DNA of 35,118 nucleotides. Source: Prochlorococcus sp. AG-402-B05 (lineage in GTDB: Bacteria; Cyanobacteriota; Cyanobacteriia; PCC-6307; Cyanobiaceae). The translations under genes were made by a program, and so were the position numbers. Position 1 is the first letter of the stretch, and each line of letters begins with the position of its first letter. This document shows, piece by piece, positions 34,494-35,118 of this stretch. The DNA is taken from the NCBI GenBank assembly GCA_003279635.1, contig QCHK01000016.1, positions 1-35,118 on the forward strand, given 5' to 3'. The notes under the pieces are model-generated. The model searched no databases. It had not been told where the DNA came from and saw only the letters and a program-made list of their open reading frames with translations.

Positions 34494-35118
34494 TCAACTA
34501 ATCGAATTATTAATAAGATTAGCTAACATTTTTAAATCATCAAATTTAGTATTAGGGTTTCCCATAACAGCTTTTAAATAATATCTATCTCCATACATTG
34601 GTCTAGAAAGCATAAACTTATTGGCTAACAAACAGTTTCTTGTTTTCATAGACCAATCGGATGCTTGAGAAGAACTATAATTAATAGGTGTAAAAGCTAA
34701 AAGATGAAGAGGTCCTGAGATTATTTTAAATTTTGATTGATCAATTCTTGCTTCTAAATAACATCTTCTTTTAATTGAGCCCAAAAGTATTTTTTCAATA
34801 CCATCTTCACCTAATTGTCTTAATCCAATCCACAATTTCAATACCTCGGCGGATCTAGTACCTTGAATTCCAAGTTCTCCTCCATGAAAGTCATTTCCTG
34901 TAATTGGTTCGGCATAAGGGAGTCCGGTTGAAAAGGTAGAGGAAAGATGCTTTTTATTTGCTACGAGTAATAGAGAAGAAGTTTTTGGGATTCCCAATAA
35001 TTTCTGTGGATTAATAGTTAAAGAGTCAGCGAAACCTAAGCCTTGAACAATTTCTGAAGTCATTTCTGATAAACCAAAAATACCACCAATTGCGCCATCA
35101 ACATGAAGCCAAACATTC
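34494..35118 (-). CDS. PLP-dependent group II decarboxylase, C-terminal 207 residues; 5' part beyond the window
   Basis: The frame is open to the right edge. It begins NVWLHVDGAIGGIFGL, where the Asp of HVDGA pairs with the PLP ring nitrogen. The Schiff-base lysine is in INPQKLLGIPKTSSLLLV; family members usually have His, here Gln, before this Lys. GNDFHGGELGIQGTRSAEVLKLW matches the conserved region around the substrate and dimer interface. Relatives decarboxylate glutamate, cysteine sulfinate, diaminobutyrate or aromatic amino acids; NPxKLLGIP is closer to the glutamate/sulfinate type than to the aromatic type. Substrate not settled. Confidence 0.85.
   Translation of the reverse strand, partial: NVWLHVDGAIGGIFGLSEMTSEIVQGLGFADSLTINPQKLLGIPKTSSLLLVANKKHLSSTFSTGLPYAEPITGNDFHGGELGIQGTRSAEVLKLWIGLRQLGEDGIEKILLGSIKRRCYLEARIDQSKFKIISGPLHLLAFTPINYSSSQASDWSMKTRNCLLANKFMLSRPMYGDRYYLKAVMGNPNTKFDDLKMLANLINNSIS

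Noticed and set aside
1-35118. CRISPR arrays, rRNA, tRNA, complete insertion sequences or a defence island
   Set aside because: No regularly spaced repeats, no RNA-gene signatures and no transposase, nuclease or toxin-antitoxin genes were recognised on either strand.

Overview
The window looks like a chromosomal segment of a low-GC marine picocyanobacterium, most likely Prochlorococcus. The evidence is gene content and order: glpX-hemA-glgC, a chlorophyll geranylgeranyl reductase (chlP), ferredoxin-dependent sulfite reductase, pcyA, a SipA/DUF3148 protein, system II cytochrome c biogenesis (ccsA), devBCA-type export genes and very short intergenic gaps. I cannot fix the strain or clade by eye. 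No tRNA, rRNA, CRISPR array or complete mobile element was found.

Layout. 1-4075: carbon and tetrapyrrole metabolism (glgC 5' part, hemA and glpX on the minus strand; rpe divergent on the plus strand). 4095-10969: a minus-strand run of typA, DUF309, a GT-C-like membrane glycosyltransferase, lptB, lptF and ccsA (envelope and cytochrome assembly). 11105-18481: a VanY-type peptidase, chlP, glyS, sulfite reductase (sir) and a VanX-type dipeptidase. 18585-23706: the translation/repair run rpsB-tsf-unknown-recG on the minus strand. 23845-28599: a family 2 glycosyltransferase, a 51-residue basic protein, and the tightly packed run pcyA-devB-devC-devA. 28932-31432: two adjacent M16 peptidase genes, one with the zinc motif and one without. 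31451-34380: sipA, then bioY-lspA and a DUF697 GTPase. 34295-35118: a small membrane protein and the 3' part of a PLP-dependent decarboxylase, cut by the window edge.

How the genes fit together. Several serve the photosynthetic lifestyle: HemA and ChlP (chlorophyll), GlpX and Rpe (Calvin cycle), GlgC (glycogen), Sir (ferredoxin-driven sulfur assimilation), PcyA (bilins) and CcsA (c-type cytochromes). Others build or remodel the envelope: LptB/LptF, the two D-Ala-D-Ala peptidases, the glycosyltransferases, LspA and the DevBCA exporter, whose adaptor carries a lipobox that LspA would process.

Most unusual signal. The sulfite reductase frame carries about 113 extra N-terminal codons that resemble the N-terminal arm of phage/tyrosine integrases (DUF6538-like pattern). 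Just upstream lies a tandem 12-bp repeat. This suggests that an integrase 5' end was captured by a core metabolic gene. Otherwise the region is mostly ordinary core genome, with some small genes, hairpins and gene overlaps worth checking.
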